A stretch of DNA of 7,792 nt from Oligoflexales bacterium. GTDB lineage: Bacteria > Bdellovibrionota > Oligoflexia > Oligoflexales > Oligoflexaceae. The notes beneath the pieces are model-generated. The model was not told the origin of the DNA. It was given only the letters and a program-made list of their open reading frames with translations, and did not search any database. The DNA lies in the NCBI GenBank assembly GCA_015232735.1, contig JADFZC010000107.1, forward strand, positions 1-7,792, written 5' to 3'. Numbering within the stretch: position 1 is the first letter of the stretch; each line of letters begins with the position of its first letter. Position numbers and translations under genes: made by a program. Positions 1-6,200 of the stretch are shown piece by piece.

Positions 1-124
1 TGGCCCTGAATCTTGTTCCCTTTGGCACATAAGAAACACGAACAGGTGTTATAAGGGTTCTTTGATCAAGAGCACCGGCTACAAATGGAAAGATGGTATC
101 CAATCTCCGATTTGTAACCCCATT
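1..124. other. Left-edge region without a supportable gene
   Basis: This stretch lies downstream of the permease stop codon. On the minus strand the permease frame stays open from its TGA to the window edge (about 41 codons), reading for example DTIFPFVAGALDQR. The only nearby start in that frame is a TTG at 103-101, and GGAGA directly abuts it, which is not a workable ribosome-binding spacing. The ATG at 123-121 gives only 14 codons. An open run this short is expected by chance fairly often. I see no terminator hairpin with a T-run after the permease. A neighbouring gene may begin or end beyond the edge. Confidence 0.3.
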
Positions 125-1108
125 TCAGAGAGCTCTCCAAGAGTAACAGGACAAAAAGTCTTTTCCCGCAATCAAGGTGAAAAAAACAAGCGTCACCGTC
201 GAAAGTATGCTGCTTCCAACAATGGAGCTGACCGTCTCCTCCTTGTAGATGTCATACTTTTCAGCAAACATAGGGACAATAATACCAGTCGGCATCGCAA
301 TAAGAATGATTATTTCAGCGGCAAATTTTCCCGAGAGACCAAATAGAATCATGAATCCCACAGCGCTCAGAGGCTGCAAAACAAGTTTAAATGCCATATC
401 AGCAACAGCATCCCAGCTGGGGGTGAATTTGAATCTGGTCATCATGAGGCCTAAGGCAAACAGTGCAATGGGCGATGTCGCATCGCCGAATATCTTCAGT
501 CCCCTCAAAAGAAACGATGGTATCGGAATATGAAATGCGGCGACAAAAATACCAAGAAATGGCGCTACAAAAAAAGGCTTCCTCAGAAGATTCAGGATTT
601 CCCTCTTTATCAGATCCCTCAATGCTGAACCACCTGCGCCATCTGTGCTCCTTTCAAGGAATATTATCGTCAAGGGCATCATCACGGCGGAAGATATCAA
701 ATTGCCTATGGCTACGGAAAACAAGGTATCGTCTCCAAAAATCTGGGACAGATACGGGATTCCCATAAATGCCATGTTTGGAAAGGAACACACCGTCGCC
801 ATCATAGCGGATACCTTAAGCGAGCGTTTAAGGAATTTACGACTTATAGTCAACACCAGCACATAGACGCTCATCAGGGAAAAGAAAAAAGCCGTTATTA
901 ACCTTAAATCCATAAGTTTTTCAATTGGGGATGAAGCCAAGGAGGTAAAAAGAAGCACTGGAAAGGTCATCTGCACGACAAGGATTGAAAAGACCTGGCT
1001 TGCATCAACCGGGAGAATCTTTCTTCTCCCTGCCAAAAAACCGCATGCTATGACGACAATTATTGAGAGAACACTCTGAACTGCAATAAACACGTTTGTT
1101 AACTCCAT
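125..1108 (-). CDS. AEC family (auxin efflux carrier-like) permease
   Basis: This is a polytopic inner-membrane transporter of 327 residues, the usual size for the AEC family (PF03547), whose bacterial members are often annotated as malonate or other organic-acid permeases. About ten hydrophobic segments are visible, near residues 5-25, 38-60, 69-88, 100-120, 130-151, 178-195, 208-224, 237-257, 263-282 and 293-314. Family-type motifs include the FPVLLF proline kink (49-54), the conserved FPNMAFMGIP segment (109-118) in the first half, and the matching PTGIIVPMFAEKYD segment (273-286) in the second half. The two resemble each other, as expected of an inverted-repeat fold. The start is the first ATG after an in-frame TGA. 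Its ribosome-binding site is weak: AGGG lies 13 bases upstream, so translation may be poor or regulated. The substrate cannot be read from sequence. Family call is strong; any substrate would be a guess. Confidence 0.93.
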   Translation of the reverse strand: MELTNVFIAVQSVLSIIVVIACGFLAGRRKILPVDASQVFSILVVQMTFPVLLFTSLASSPIEKLMDLRLITAFFFSLMSVYVLVLTISRKFLKRSLKVSAMMATVCSFPNMAFMGIPYLSQIFGDDTLFSVAIGNLISSAVMMPLTIIFLERSTDGAGGSALRDLIKREILNLLRKPFFVAPFLGIFVAAFHIPIPSFLLRGLKIFGDATSPIALFALGLMMTRFKFTPSWDAVADMAFKLVLQPLSAVGFMILFGLSGKFAAEIIILIAMPTGIIVPMFAEKYDIYKEETVSSIVGSSILSTVTLVFFTLIAGKDFLSCYSWRAL

Positions 1109-1117
1109 TTTGCCGGA

Positions 1118-1158
1118 TTTGCCCTGATTTATAAAGCCGATTTCCCTGTTTGCCCTGA
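1118..1158 (-). repeat. Direct repeats TCAGGGCAAA upstream of the permease
   Basis: On the minus strand the 10-base word TCAGGGCAAA occurs twice exactly, at 1158-1149 and 1127-1118, starting 31 bases apart (about three helical turns). A related CAGGGAAA lies immediately after the first copy. The second copy ends 9 bases before the permease ATG and supplies its only Shine-Dalgarno-like AGGG. The arrangement would suit two binding sites for a regulator on one DNA face, or translational control, but no regulator is identifiable here. Confidence 0.4.
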
Positions 1159-1235
1159 CTCAAATTCCGGATGATCTCACTTATACAGAAATCCAGGATG
1201 TGTAAAGAACAGTTTTTTCTCTCCGACAATAAGGC

Positions 1236-1262
1236 GCGGCACCATAAAATATGTGCTGCCGC
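1236..1262. repeat. Imperfect hairpin, GCGGCA/TGCCGC arms
   Basis: GCGGCA (1236-1241) pairs with TGCCGC (1257-1262), and inside them CATA pairs with TATG around a three-base loop, with a 1-versus-3-base internal loop between the two stems. Neither strand has a T-run directly after it, so it is not a classical Rho-independent terminator. It may stabilise the 3' end of the upstream transcript or be a protein-binding dyad. Confidence 0.35.
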
Positions 1263-1314
1263 ATTAATGATATCATCTTAATTTCACATATGATTTGACA
1301 GATACATGTTAATG

Positions 1315-1387
1315 ATCTGATGACTCGGTTTTGTCCGGAAGGTTAAAGCGGTAGGACAGTAGCCACGTTGCACAAAACGGATCAGAT
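1315..1387 (-). repeat. Nested inverted repeat just downstream of the peptidoglycan-binding gene
   Basis: ATCTGAT (1315-1321) is complementary to ATCAGAT (1381-1387). Inside them GTTTTGT (1328-1334) is complementary to ACAAAAC (1372-1378), with a 6-versus-2-base internal loop. Within the 37-base apical part, GTCC (1333-1336) can also pair with GGAC (1354-1357). The element begins only 4 bases past the stop codon of the upstream gene on the minus strand. No T-tract follows, so it is either a Rho-dependent or RNA-protecting 3' structure, or a small structured RNA. The pairing is seen directly; the role is inferred. Confidence 0.4.
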
Positions 1388-1391
1388 AATG

Positions 1392-2105
1392 TCAATGCGG
1401 TTGGCAATACTCATGGACCAGAGACAAAAAATTGCTTAACTCCCGTTCGGTCTCCGGACCTGCGATGCCGTCCACCTTATTAAGGTTATGATTGCTTTGA
1501 AAACTTCTCACTGCAGCCTCGGTCTTTTGACCATAGATCCCGTCGATAGTGTCAAAAAAGTAGCCTACGTCGTGCAACGCAGTCTGCAACTCCGATACGA
1601 GCCTTCCCCGGGAACCTCTTTTAAGAATCTGACCCTCGAAACTTATTTTGCATTGATCGTAAAAGCCGTAAGTGGGTTCCTGATCCCCGTCTATATTTGA
1701 AATATCAAAAAACACCCTCAAATAATCGAACTGCTGATTCAGCCTGCTGCGCAGCCGATAGAAGAAATGCCTTTCCTGGTTGGCGGTTTCATAACTTGCA
1801 GTGATAAAGTGGGTTCCCTGGGCAGATATTTCCGATTCGATCTGCATCGGCTGCCACTCAGTCCACTTTACACCATCAACACTAGTCGCAATTTCAAACG
1901 GTTCAATCGAATCGACCGACTCCCATCGAACTTTCAGCATTTTAAAACCCTGGTTGGCCCTGAATACCTTGCCGCCGGCATCTGCCGAAATATCGATATC
2001 GCGAATGAATCTTTCCTGATCATTCGGCACGTCATCAGCAAAAGCGGGAAATTGATGGATTGCCAGGGCAAATACAATTGAACTTATGAAATACCTGATT
2101 TTCAT
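1392..2105 (-). CDS. Exported protein with C-terminal peptidoglycan-binding domain
   Basis: The predicted product is 237 residues and should act in the periplasm or at the envelope. Residues 1-23 form a signal peptide: Lys/Arg near the N-terminus, hydrophobic core ISSIVFALAI, and cleavage after AFA before DD. The middle (about 30-155) is a beta-rich region of unknown family with an SVDGVKWTEW segment at 75-84, the S-x-DG-x-x-W-x-x-W style seen in some exported beta-sandwich modules. Residues 160-225 are a single peptidoglycan-binding domain of the PF01471 type: LKRGSRG at the start, ELQTALHDVGY, DGIYGQKTEAAVRSFQ, then VDGIAGPET. No hydrolase, amidase or transpeptidase domain is present, so it probably anchors or targets a ligand-binding module to the cell wall. 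The ATG at 2105 is chosen because GGAGG sits 8 bases upstream; the in-frame TTG at 2120 and ATG at 2111 overlap or crowd that site. Domain call is strong, biological role unknown. Confidence 0.87.
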   Translation of the reverse strand: MKIRYFISSIVFALAIHQFPAFADDVPNDQERFIRDIDISADAGGKVFRANQGFKMLKVRWESVDSIEPFEIATSVDGVKWTEWQPMQIESEISAQGTHFITASYETANQERHFFYRLRSRLNQQFDYLRVFFDISNIDGDQEPTYGFYDQCKISFEGQILKRGSRGRLVSELQTALHDVGYFFDTIDGIYGQKTEAAVRSFQSNHNLNKVDGIAGPETERELSNFLSLVHEYCQPH

Positions 2106-2111
2106 TTTCAT

Positions 2112-2118
2112 CTCCTCC
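2112..2118 (-). promoter_or_regulatory. Strong ribosome-binding site GGAGGAG
   Basis: GGAGGAG on the minus strand at 2118-2112 places the core GGAGG 8 bases before the ATG at 2105. This spacing decides the start of the peptidoglycan-binding gene, because the ATG at 2111 would be only 2 bases from the core and the TTG at 2120 lies in front of it. Confidence 0.8.
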
Positions 2119-2142
2119 AAAAAATATTTATTTCATAATAAA

Positions 2143-2162
2143 AAACTGCGAAATTACAGTTT
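2143..2162. promoter_or_regulatory. Operator-like dyad AAACTG-N8-CAGTTT
   Basis: AAACTG (2143-2148) and CAGTTT (2157-2162) form a perfect inverted repeat with an 8-base spacer, about 40 bases upstream of the peptidoglycan-binding gene. Spacing and symmetry fit a dimeric repressor or activator site. A possible -10 on the minus strand, TATTAT, lies just downstream without a good -35. No regulator gene is in the window. Confidence 0.3.
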
Positions 2163-2331
2163 GACTGCACCAAAAATGTTTTCCATATGACAGATCCATT
2201 AGTCAGGTACAATTCAAAAATTATTAATGCCTATTTGGTAGGATTAGCCTGATGCAAAAATATTGTATTCTGACAAAAAAAATCCGCAGCGTGAGTCCTG
2301 GGTGGCATGACTGCAGCAAAAAATCCCAGAG

Positions 2332-2366
2332 AACCAAATTTAAACCAAGTGAACGAATTTGGTTTA
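2332..2366 (+). repeat. Two mutually exclusive stems sharing one arm
   Basis: AACCAAATT (2332-2340) is perfectly complementary to AATTTGGTT (2356-2364). TAAACCAA (2341-2348) is perfectly complementary to TTGGTTTA (2359-2366). Both partners need the same bases at 2359-2364, so only one stem can form at a time. A third small hairpin, ATTATT-GGTT-AATAAT (2377-2392), follows directly. The stems are AT-rich, which limits their stability. Confidence 0.4.
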
Positions 2367-2415
2367 TATTTTTCAAATTATTGGTTAATAATCTCCTTTT
2401 CATCAAGTTTAAGGA

Positions 2416-2439
2416 AACCTCGTCCTTCAGGGTGAGGTT
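2416..2439 (+). repeat. Hairpin H1 with TTCA loop, IS200/IS605 right-end-like
   Basis: AACCTCGTCC (2416-2425) pairs along its whole length, with two G-T wobbles, with GGGTGAGGTT (2430-2439) around a TTCA tetraloop. TTCAA follows at 2441. Read as codons the block gives KETSSFRV, resembling the EAPSFRAG-like tail that many TnpB (IS605 OrfB) proteins have where their coding end overlaps the right-end hairpin. No tnpB or tnpA sequence is recognisable beside it, so at most this is an element end or scar. The structure is seen; the mobile-element link is inferred from memory of the family. Confidence 0.4.
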
Positions 2440-2454
2440 GTTCAATCTAACCAA

Positions 2455-2485
2455 AATCAGGAGAGGTTTAAAGCCTCTCCTGATT
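2455..2485. repeat. Perfect 12-bp hairpin H2
   Basis: AATCAGGAGAGG (2455-2466) is perfectly complementary to CCTCTCCTGATT (2474-2485) around a seven-base loop. It is the strongest dyad in the window outside the smc terminator. On the minus strand TTTTGG follows, so it could stop transcription leftwards; on the plus strand no T-run follows. It sits 56 bases before the start of the plus-strand gene, inside its probable leader. Confidence 0.6.
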
Positions 2486-2489
2486 CGAC

Positions 2490-2511
2490 ACCCGGTCCTT
2501 CAGGCCCGGGT
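2490..2511 (+). repeat. Hairpin H3 with TTCA loop, repeating the H1 core
   Basis: ACCCGG (2490-2495) pairs with CCGGGT (2506-2511), and inside it CC pairs with GG around a TTCA loop, with a single T/C mismatch between. The apical ten bases GTCCTTCAGG are identical to those of H1, 73 bases upstream. A run of seven T begins about 13 bases later (2524-2530), slightly too far for a textbook terminator. It could be a second element end or part of a leader structure. Confidence 0.45.
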
Positions 2512-2530
2512 TTACGAAAAAGATTTTTTT

Positions 2531-2535
2531 GGGAG
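2531..2535 (+). promoter_or_regulatory. Ribosome-binding site GGGAG
   Basis: GGGAG lies 5 bases before the ATG at 2541, directly after a run of T. It supports that ATG over the in-frame TTG at 2529, which would leave the site inside the coding region. Confidence 0.65.
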
Positions 2536-2540
2536 TTGTT

Positions 2541-3131
2541 ATGAATGCCACTAATTTTACCAATAGAGGGATGTGTTGTCTGTTAGCATCAACATTATCC
2601 GTTATGAGTTTTTCGGCGCATGGGCAGGGTGATGAACGTGATAAAATCATTGCCATTCAACAGAGGGAGATCAGGAAATTTTCCGAAGAACTAGCCGCGC
2701 TCAAGGCACTTGTGAATACCAATAATAAAAACCAGACTGAGGCAATAGATGCCTTGAGGGATAACTTGGGCTCAAAAATTGCAGCCGAACAGGTTAGTCG
2801 AACGGTTGAAGACAAAAAAGTGGCAAACCGTGCCACTTGCATAAGCCAGAAAATAAGGAGCGAACTCAGCTTGATCTGCAGGAAAGTCTCTACGCCCAGC
2901 TCAAAAACCGCTGTATGCGATCAAAGTGAGTTTTTGACTGGAGGAGGCGGTAACTCCGGGCCTGTTTTTCGCGTTAAAGACAGTTATCCTGATATTACCA
3001 ATCCAAAAGCCTGGAAGGTCGATTATGTTACCAAAGATTCCAACACCATTATAGGTCCCTACAACAACCAATATACCTATGCAATCTGTTGCCGACTTAT
3101 AATTCCCGATCTTCAGGCGGCCTGCCAATAA
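2541..3131 (+). CDS. Small exported coiled-coil protein with Cys-bearing C-terminal module
   Basis: The predicted product is 196 residues. Residues 1-28 look like a signal peptide: Arg9, hydrophobic stretch 11-25, likely cleavage near AHG-Q. Residues 30-95 are charged and heptad-like (IIAIQQREIRKFSEELAALK), suggesting a coiled coil and oligomerisation. The C-terminal half starts at Cys126 and reads LTGGGG (132-137), DSYP (147-150), W158, then YAICC (180-184). This C-x5-LxGGG ... S-x-P ... W ... YAxC layout recurs at the C-terminus of various exported bacterial proteins of unknown function. Six cysteines lie in the mature part (100, 113, 126, 183, 184, 195), an even number that allows disulfides. 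The gene stands alone, divergent from the peptidoglycan-binding gene and convergent with smc, behind a structured leader. No enzymatic motif is visible; a surface or periplasmic structural or binding role is a guess. Confidence 0.82.
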   Translation: MNATNFTNRGMCCLLASTLSVMSFSAHGQGDERDKIIAIQQREIRKFSEELAALKALVNTNNKNQTEAIDALRDNLGSKIAAEQVSRTVEDKKVANRATCISQKIRSELSLICRKVSTPSSKTAVCDQSEFLTGGGGNSGPVFRVKDSYPDITNPKAWKVDYVTKDSNTIIGPYNNQYTYAICCRLIIPDLQAACQ

Positions 3132-3189
3132 TAATGGCACTGCAAAGTTCAAGTTGGTTGTGGGAACTGGAGGGATGTCTTTTAGGAAG

Positions 3190-3236
3190 AAAAAATCGTA
3201 ATTAGTTGGCGGGCGCTTTCAGCGCCAGCGACTAAT
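3190..3236 (-). terminator. Rho-independent terminator of smc, overlapping its stop codon
   Basis: On the minus strand, ATTAGT (3236-3231) begins a stem closed by ACTAAT (3206-3201). The inner part is GGCGCT/AGCGCC around a three-base loop, with a bulge and mismatch between the two stems. Six T follow at 3195-3190. The TAG stop of smc (3234-3232) lies inside the first stem strand. The hairpin also faces transcription arriving from the convergent plus-strand gene, but no T-run follows on that side. Confidence 0.75.
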
Positions 3237-6200
3237 TCACCGAGGTAGCCCCCTGCAAACTTCTTTTAGCCTGCTCATCCTTGAAAGCTTTCTTCAAATG
3301 ATCGGGAAGTTCCTTCTTCATATCAACACCTATAACCTTGGAGACGCCGGCCTCCTGCATTGTCACTCCATACAACTGGTCCAAAACCTCCATGGTCCTT
3401 CGGTTATGGGTGATAATAATAAACTGAAAACGCTCCGAAAGAACATCAAGGACCCTGTTGTATCGCCCGACATTCGCTTCATCCAAAGGTGCGTCAACCT
3501 CATCGAGGAAACAGAACGGGGTAGGCTTTGTTTCAAGAAGTGCAAAAATCAGGGATATTGCCGTCAGCGCCTTCTCTCCCCCCGAGAAGAGATTCATATG
3601 CTGCGTCTTCTTCCCTGGAAGACGAACCATTATATCCACTCCGCCATTTAATGGATCTGTATCATTTGTAAGCTGAAGATGCGCCTCTCCTCCCGGAAAC
3701 AGCACAGGGAACCTTTTTTCAAAATTCTGATTTATCAAATTGAACACGGAACAAAACTTGTTCCTCGCTGTTTCGCTTATCTCGGATATGGCATCCTCAA
3801 GAAGTGCAATGCTTCCGTTTATCTCCTCTCTCTGGCCTTTTATGAAATTATACCTTTCGGATATTTTTTCATACTCTTCAACGGCCATCATGTTAATGTT
3901 CCCCATATTTTCTATGCGTATTCTCAGCCTGTGAATCTCCTTGGATTCATACTTGGAGTCGAAAAAACTTTCTCTTTTAAACTTATGGTCGGCAATATTG
4001 ATCTGGTACCTTTCCTCCGCCTGGCTCACTACCGCCTGAAGGGCGTTTTCCGCCTTTTCTAGGTCATAGTTTGATTTTGTCTTTAGATTTTCAATCTCAA
4101 GCTTCCTGTCATTGGCCTTTCTGAGCCTGGCCTCAATCTCCCTTATCTCCTGCAGAAGACCGGCACTTGCCTCCCTGTGGATGGCATGCTTTTTCTCCAG
4201 GTCATCCATCTGCTGAAAGAGCGATTCAATCTCCTCCCTTGCTTTGACCTGATTGTTTCTGGCGATTCGAATCTCCTCTTCCTTGCGATTTTTCTCGTCA
4301 AACCTCCTTGCCACGGAAGCCTGAAGACGTTCCAGCTGGTTTTGGCTTGTGAGATGGCTTCCCCTGAGGGCACTGGCTTTCGCCTCGGCCTTTCCAAGCT
4401 CGACCTCCCTGCTTCTGAAAAGTCTCCCTATTTCCTCATGCTTTTCCTCGACAGAGGACATCTCCTCCCCAAGGGAATCCATATCCAATACAAGCGCATC
4501 CTTTTCCTTTCCATATGAAATCCTTACCTCACCAAGCGCCTTGAGTTCCTCCCTGCATCTGAATACGTCCTCCTCCAGCTTCTCATACTGTTTTGCGGCG
4601 TCATCCAAAAGGGATTTCTTATTATCCCTCTGCACAAGAACAGTCTGGAGCTTTTTCGTAATATCCATGACATCGAGGTTCTGTCGTCCCAATTTTTCCT
4701 CGATATCCCTGATGACAAGCCTGTCCTCAATTTGAAGCTTGTCGAGATTGTCGAGTTCGTTCTGGCATTTCGCCAGGTCCCTCTCATCCGTTTTCAAATT
4801 TTTTGATAAAAGCTCTATTTCGCTCTTTCTGCTTAAGATCCCGCCTTTTTCAGTACTTCCTATTATAAAATCGCTTCTGTCGTTTACGATGACACCGTTT
4901 GCCGTGAATAGAATAATGCCATCCGGAACAACCGAGATATCTTCGTCACTGAGATGGACAGCCGGCAGATAATACATTCTTTTTATGACAGGGTCCAAAA
5001 ACCTGCCATCGGAAGAGACGCTCAGAAGCTCTGTCCAGCACTGGGCGTCCACGCCCTCAGCCCAAATTCTGACTTCTTCCTCATCATTCCCCCTGCATTT
5101 CGACGGAATGATGACGGGAACAGACGAAAATCCGTGTTTATGAACAAATGATGCAAGTTTATTAACCTGATTCAGGTCCTCGATAACAAATCTCTCCGTC
5201 CACATCTCAAAAGCGGAAAGAGCGCCCCTTGATATTTCAGAGGATTTTTTATTCAAGCTTATGTAATCAGTAAAAAGTCCCTTGATCATCGTCTCACTGG
5301 AAGTCCCGGTCTCTTTCAGCTTCTGCAGTATGGAGCCGATGTTGCCCACATCCTTTTCAATCTCTTTCAGGGAAACATATCTGGCTTTTGTACCAATATA
5401 AACCTCCTTGAGACGGTCCCTCTCCTCCGAAAGAGATTTGATTTCCTCCTGTCTTTTTATTATCGCTTCCTGTCTTGACTGTTTTTCCACAAGGAGCTGT
5501 TCAAGTCCGCTTCTGTGCGCTTCTGCGCTTTTCTGAATTTCCTGAAGCTCACTCTCGATGGAAACAAGATCCTCCTCAATGCTCCTCATCCTCTGTTCGC
5601 ATTGTGCCTGATCCTTTAGATAACGTACCCTGTCCCTTTCCATGGACTCACAGCGTATGGCATTGCTTTCGAGCATCCTGTCATAATTCTTCATTTCCTC
5701 TTCGAGATCGTCCAATCGGGATTGAAAGACCTGCCTGGCTTCAGCAGCGCTGTCAACCTCGATTCTCATGCTTTCCACGATATCCCTCAGTTCCAACGCC
5801 TGCTGGTCCGCCAGAGATAGAGCGCGCACTGCCTCATCGACCTCCGCATCAAGCGTTTCGAGGTTTTTCTGATCCAGCTCGATTTCCTTTTCGATCTCCT
5901 CTATCCGTCTCTTTGCGCTTTCAACAAGAGAATCCTGGTTTTGAAGAGTGGATTCGGCCCTCGCTATAAGAACCCTTATTTTTGTGATTTCCTCATTAAT
6001 CTGATTTAACTCCGGATTCGACTCGTCAAGCCTGCCGGTAAGTTCCACATGCTTTGCCTCAAGTGCCGACAGCTCGCCAATAAACTCAGCTTCCCTGACA
6101 TATTCCGTATCCATGCTTTCAAGGATCGCTTGTTTTTTCTCAAAGTTATCGGCATAGGAATGCGCCAAAAGGCGAAGATCCCTCTCCTTGAGTTCCGAGG

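Larger units (their letters stand above)
1109..1391. other. Intergenic region with several dyads, no gene
   Basis: This gap separates the peptidoglycan-binding gene from the permease, both on the minus strand. It contains the direct repeats near the permease start, a GC-rich hairpin at 1236-1262, the perfect 10-base palindrome ATGATATCAT at 1267-1276, and a nested inverted repeat at 1315-1387. No open frame here looks coding. The permease promoter should lie here, but I do not see a convincing -35/-10 pair. TATAAG at about 1179-1174 on the minus strand is a possible -10 with a poor -35. Confidence 0.5.
2163..2540. other. Divergent intergenic region, AT-rich and highly structured
   Basis: This region separates the minus-strand peptidoglycan-binding gene from the plus-strand gene at 2541. 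The first part (2163-2290) is AT-rich with no clear structure and should hold both promoters; TTGACT at 2161-2166 and TTGGTA at 2235-2240 are possible plus-strand -35 boxes with weak -10 partners. The second part (2290-2530) holds a chain of hairpins, listed separately. The word AACCAA occurs three times (2332, 2343, 2449) and TTGGTT twice (2359, 2381), giving several alternative pairings. A frame that is open across 2252-2554 has no protein-like character and no ribosome-binding site. Confidence 0.5.

Noticed and set aside
128..137. Perfect palindrome GAGAGCTCTC
   Set aside because: It lies within the last permease codons and is short enough to be explained by codon content.
1317..1345. Hammerhead-ribozyme-like CTGATGA
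   Set aside because: No stem II followed by GAAA is present at the required distance, and no matching stems I and III.
2490..2530. H3 plus T7 run as a Rho-independent terminator for plus-strand transcription
   Set aside because: The T-run starts about 13 bases after the stem, and the ribosome-binding site of a real gene follows immediately. Attenuation remains possible but cannot be shown.
2252..2554. 100-codon plus-strand open frame across the divergent intergenic region
   Set aside because: It has no ribosome-binding site, a low-complexity basic composition, and runs through the inverted repeats into the signal-peptide gene in another frame.
5475..5969. 164-codon plus-strand open frame, and many other frames antisense to smc
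   Set aside because: They lie inside the smc gene, whose protein is unmistakable; their products are proline- and serine-rich shadows without ribosome-binding sites.
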